Made by a program: the position numbers and the translations under genes. A stretch of 64,000 nt of DNA from contig PWGT01000180.1 of the NCBI GenBank assembly GCA_003554535.1, positions 23,492 to 87,491 of the forward strand, read 5' to 3'. A model generated the notes under the pieces. The model searched no databases. It worked only from the letters and a program-made list of their open reading frames with translations, and was not told the origin of the DNA. Source of the DNA: Syntrophomonadaceae bacterium (GTDB lineage: Bacteria; Bacillota_D; Dethiobacteria; DTU022; PWGO01). Shown piece by piece: positions 62,623-64,000 of this stretch. Each line of letters starts with the position of its first letter. Positions within the stretch are counted from its first letter, which is position 1.

Positions 62623-62946
62623 TTACATCACCGCCTGCCCGCAAGAGTTTTTATTAATATATATCTGGCGGGCCAGGGAGCGGCTCAAAGCCACATAACG
62701 TCCATTAGTTTTTACTATAATGGGGCCGCCAAATTTCTGGCGGGTAACAACTTGCACAACTTTATGGTGCCTCAACCCCAAAAAAGTTAACATATCATTG
62801 TCGGGAAGGCGGCTAATGATTCCTTCTTCGCCTGTAGGCAGGTTATTTAGAGAAGTTTCAGATTCATTTTGTGGCTCTTGGAATGAAAATGAGGAAAACT
62901 TATTTTCAGAATTATTATTTGGGCGTATTTTTTTTAAAGGTTTCAT
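62623..62946 (-). CDS. feoA: FeoA-domain protein with N-terminal extension
   Basis: The 107-residue protein has a FeoA (SH3-like) domain in residues about 38-105: GEEGIISRLPDN, LTFLGLRHHKVVQVV, GGPIIVKTNGRYVALSRSLA. FeoA interacts with FeoB. The N-terminal 35 residues are polar and Asn/Ser/Glu-rich, longer than in typical FeoA proteins of about 75. ATG at 62946 (reverse) follows GAGAGGTG. It is second in the methyltransferase-feoA-feoB operon. Confidence 0.85.
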   Translation of the reverse strand: MKPLKKIRPNNNSENKFSSFSFQEPQNESETSLNNLPTGEEGIISRLPDNDMLTFLGLRHHKVVQVVTRQKFGGPIIVKTNGRYVALSRSLARQIYINKNSCGQAVM

Positions 62947-62977
62947 GTAAATGGCACCTCTCTTTATAATTTTTATA

Positions 62978-63580
62978 TTAAACTGCAGTAACTAACGTGG
63001 AAAAATCTTTTTCCCGACGAGTTTTGTTATTTTCTATTCTATAAAGAACAGAACCATCGAAAGTTGCTTTGTTTTGGACAACCATGGAGTGAGGCGTAAT
63101 GGTATCCGGTAATTTATTGTACTGACTTTCCACTCCTTCCCGGGGACGGCGAAATATCAAACGAGCGCCATCATCTCCTGCGGACATTAGATTTTCTAGT
63201 ATTTTATCTTTGGGTTCACATTGCAGCGCTGCAATTGCTACATTAAAGGAAAAAGGAATTTTCTCGGTTCCATCAGCCTTGGCCACTGTTACTTGGTCTT
63301 GCATCTTTAATGAACTTACACAATTTTGGGCAGCTTCAACAGCTTCTTGGTCTCGATCAATGGCGATTACCCTTGCACCGGTGAACTTAGCCATGTGAAT
63401 GGCAGTATAGGGTATCCCTCCACAACCAATATTTAAAATTTGGTCGCTGTCTGTTATTTGGGCCAGTTCTATTTCTTTCCTTATGACCTGATGGTAGCGG
63501 CGTGCATAAAACGAAACCACAACCGGGTTGGTTGAAACTTTTTTTTCCATTAATGCAAATAATGAAGGGATAATTCCCAT
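62978..63580 (-). CDS. SAM-dependent methyltransferase, nicotianamine-synthase-like
   Basis: The protein of about 200 residues has a Rossmann fold with NIGCGGIPYTAIHMAKFTGA and VIAIDRDQEAVEAA. The GCGGxPYTAxxxAK pattern resembles nicotianamine synthase-like enzymes (VGSGPLPLTS...) more than ordinary methyltransferases. Such enzymes transfer aminobutyrate groups from SAM to make metal-chelating opine-type metallophores. Conserved adjacency with feoA and feoB under metal-type operators supports a metal role. ATG 63580 (reverse) follows GTGGTGAG; GTG 63592 is an alternative. The catalytic identity is inference, and a plain methyltransferase is possible. Confidence 0.65.
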   Translation of the reverse strand: MGIIPSLFALMEKKVSTNPVVVSFYARRYHQVIRKEIELAQITDSDQILNIGCGGIPYTAIHMAKFTGARVIAIDRDQEAVEAAQNCVSSLKMQDQVTVAKADGTEKIPFSFNVAIAALQCEPKDKILENLMSAGDDGARLIFRRPREGVESQYNKLPDTITPHSMVVQNKATFDGSVLYRIENNKTRREKDFSTLVTAV

Positions 63581-63611
63581 AATTCTCACCACGTTTTCTT
63601 CTTGTTTATTA

Positions 63612-63627
63612 GTTAGTTGTGCCTAAC
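63612..63627. promoter_or_regulatory. Palindromic operator 1 (GTTAG-N6-CTAAC)
   Basis: GTTAGTTGTGCCTAAC, a 16-base palindrome with 5-base arms, lies between the promoter and the start of the methyltransferase gene. It resembles DtxR/IdeR-type sites (arms of TTAGG...CCTAA). The same arms and spacing recur at operator 2. Confidence 0.7.
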
Positions 63628-63682
63628 TTTTGAGCGAAATAAAAACCTGATCTTTTTGTAGTTTCAGGCATATGTTTAAAAT

Positions 63683-63698
63683 GTTAGCCAAGCCTAAC
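63683..63698. promoter_or_regulatory. Palindromic operator 2 (GTTAG-N6-CTAAC)
   Basis: GTTAGCCAAGCCTAAC shares its arms and spacer length with operator 1, 71 bases away centre to centre. It sits just downstream of the -10 element, covering the predicted start site, so bound repressor should block transcription of the Feo operon. Confidence 0.75.
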
Positions 63699-63702
63699 TT
63701 AA

Positions 63703-63730
63703 TTTATCATAGTAATTAATAAGTTGTCAA
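63703..63730 (-). promoter_or_regulatory. Promoter of the methyltransferase-feoA-feoB operon
   Basis: On the reverse strand TTGACA (63725-63730) and GATAAA (63703-63708) are spaced by 16 bases. The -35 is perfect and the -10 has 4 of 6 consensus bases. The predicted start falls inside operator 2. Confidence 0.65.
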
Positions 63731-63732
63731 TA

Positions 63733-63763
63733 GGGGAAATATTTATGTGGGGAAATATTTATG
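63733..63763. repeat. Short tandem direct repeat (two copies of 15 bases)
   Basis: GGGGAAATATTTATG occurs at 63733-63747 and 63749-63763, separated by one base. It lies upstream of the Feo promoter and downstream of nothing recognisable. The function is unknown; a regulator site or a replication-slippage duplication are both possible. Confidence 0.6.
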
Positions 63764-63863
63764 CCGGTTTTTAAGGTTTGGGGGGTGTATATCTATGGTT
63801 GCTCTTGATTAATTGTAATATTGCCTGAGGTTTTACAATAAAATTGAGCAGGAGAGAAGTTTG

Positions 63864-63998
63864 TTGATGTGGAATAAGAAATTAACTTATTATTTAGACT
63901 TCTTCGAGGAGGGCTTTTTTTGGGCAGTAATAATTTCCTGTACTTGTTTTTTAGGAGCATTAAAATATTTTTGGTTGTTTTGTTTTTTTTGGGGATAG
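63864..63998 (+). CDS. Possible small membrane microprotein
   Basis: A 44-codon frame from TTG 63864 (GGAGAG at 63851-63856, 7 bases upstream) to TAG 63996-63998. The product has a short charged start and one hydrophobic, aromatic-rich helix (FFWAVIISCTCFLGALKYF and on) with three cysteines. An ATG is at 63867 in the same frame. No family is recognised. The good ribosome site and transmembrane pattern are the only support; the frame ends two bases before the window edge, so context is missing. Confidence 0.3.
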   Translation: MMWNKKLTYYLDFFEEGFFWAVIISCTCFLGALKYFWLFCFFWG

Positions 63999-64000
63999 CT

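Overview
The window reads as a chromosomal core region of an endospore-forming, anaerobic, low-GC Clostridia-type bacterium (Firmicutes/Bacillota). The evidence is the Gram-positive order of cell-wall and division genes, the sporulation block spoIIGA-sigE-sigG, YtaF, SpoIIM-like and Spo0E-like proteins, an oxygen-sensitive class III ribonucleotide reductase, a T-box and an FMN riboswitch. Nearly every gene is preceded by a strong Shine-Dalgarno sequence, and many begin with TTG. I cannot name the species. A syntrophomonad- or Dethiobacter-like lineage is possible, but that is inference.

Layout. 1-5.4 kb: division/wall cluster ftsW(partial)-murG-murB-ftsA-ftsZ, without divIB/ftsQ. 5.4-8.4 kb: spoIIGA-sigE-sigG-ylmC. 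8.4-11.6 kb: nrdR-nrdD-nrdG under a promoter carrying two NrdR boxes. 11.6-19.8 kb: the ylm division cluster (pgeF, HlyD-like adaptor, yggS, yggT, S4-only YlmH, very long DivIVA), with no sepF, then T-box-ileS and a DUF5665 protein. 19.9-24.3 kb: lspA-lgt-rluD-pyrR, then convergent rqcH. 24.5-27.9 kb: a shortened solute-binding-like protein and a calcium-type P-ATPase. 28-41.5 kb: yicC-remA-gmk-rpoZ-coaBC, a reverse-strand SpoIIM-like gene, priA-def-fmt-rsmB, prpC-prkC-rsgA-rpe. 41.5-45.4 kb: FMN riboswitch and ribD-ribE-ribBA-ribH. 45.5-52.1 kb: polA-mutM-ytaF-coaE-lytic transglycosylase-NAD-type isocitrate dehydrogenase. 52.1-64 kb is more accessory: a 58-residue SPW-like membrane protein, a four-SH3b amidase, a split transketolase pair back to back with an intact transketolase and a Spo0E-like gene between them, a membrane-anchored alkaline-phosphatase-superfamily enzyme, and a reverse-strand operon of a nicotianamine-synthase-like methyltransferase, FeoA and FeoB with two matching palindromic operators.

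Most of the window is conserved housekeeping. The less ordinary points are: (i) three genes whose only well-placed start codons are ATT, ATC and ATA behind strong Shine-Dalgarno sequences; (ii) several missing or reshaped division-cluster members (no DivIB, no SepF, YlmH cut to its RNA-binding domain, DivIVA more than doubled in length); (iii) the metal-uptake operon, which pairs a small-molecule-type methyltransferase with a FeoB carrying a His/Cys insert; and (iv) small genes (SPW-like, Spo0E-like, a terminal membrane microprotein) that length cut-offs easily miss. I saw no tRNA, rRNA, CRISPR array, insertion sequence or phage genes.
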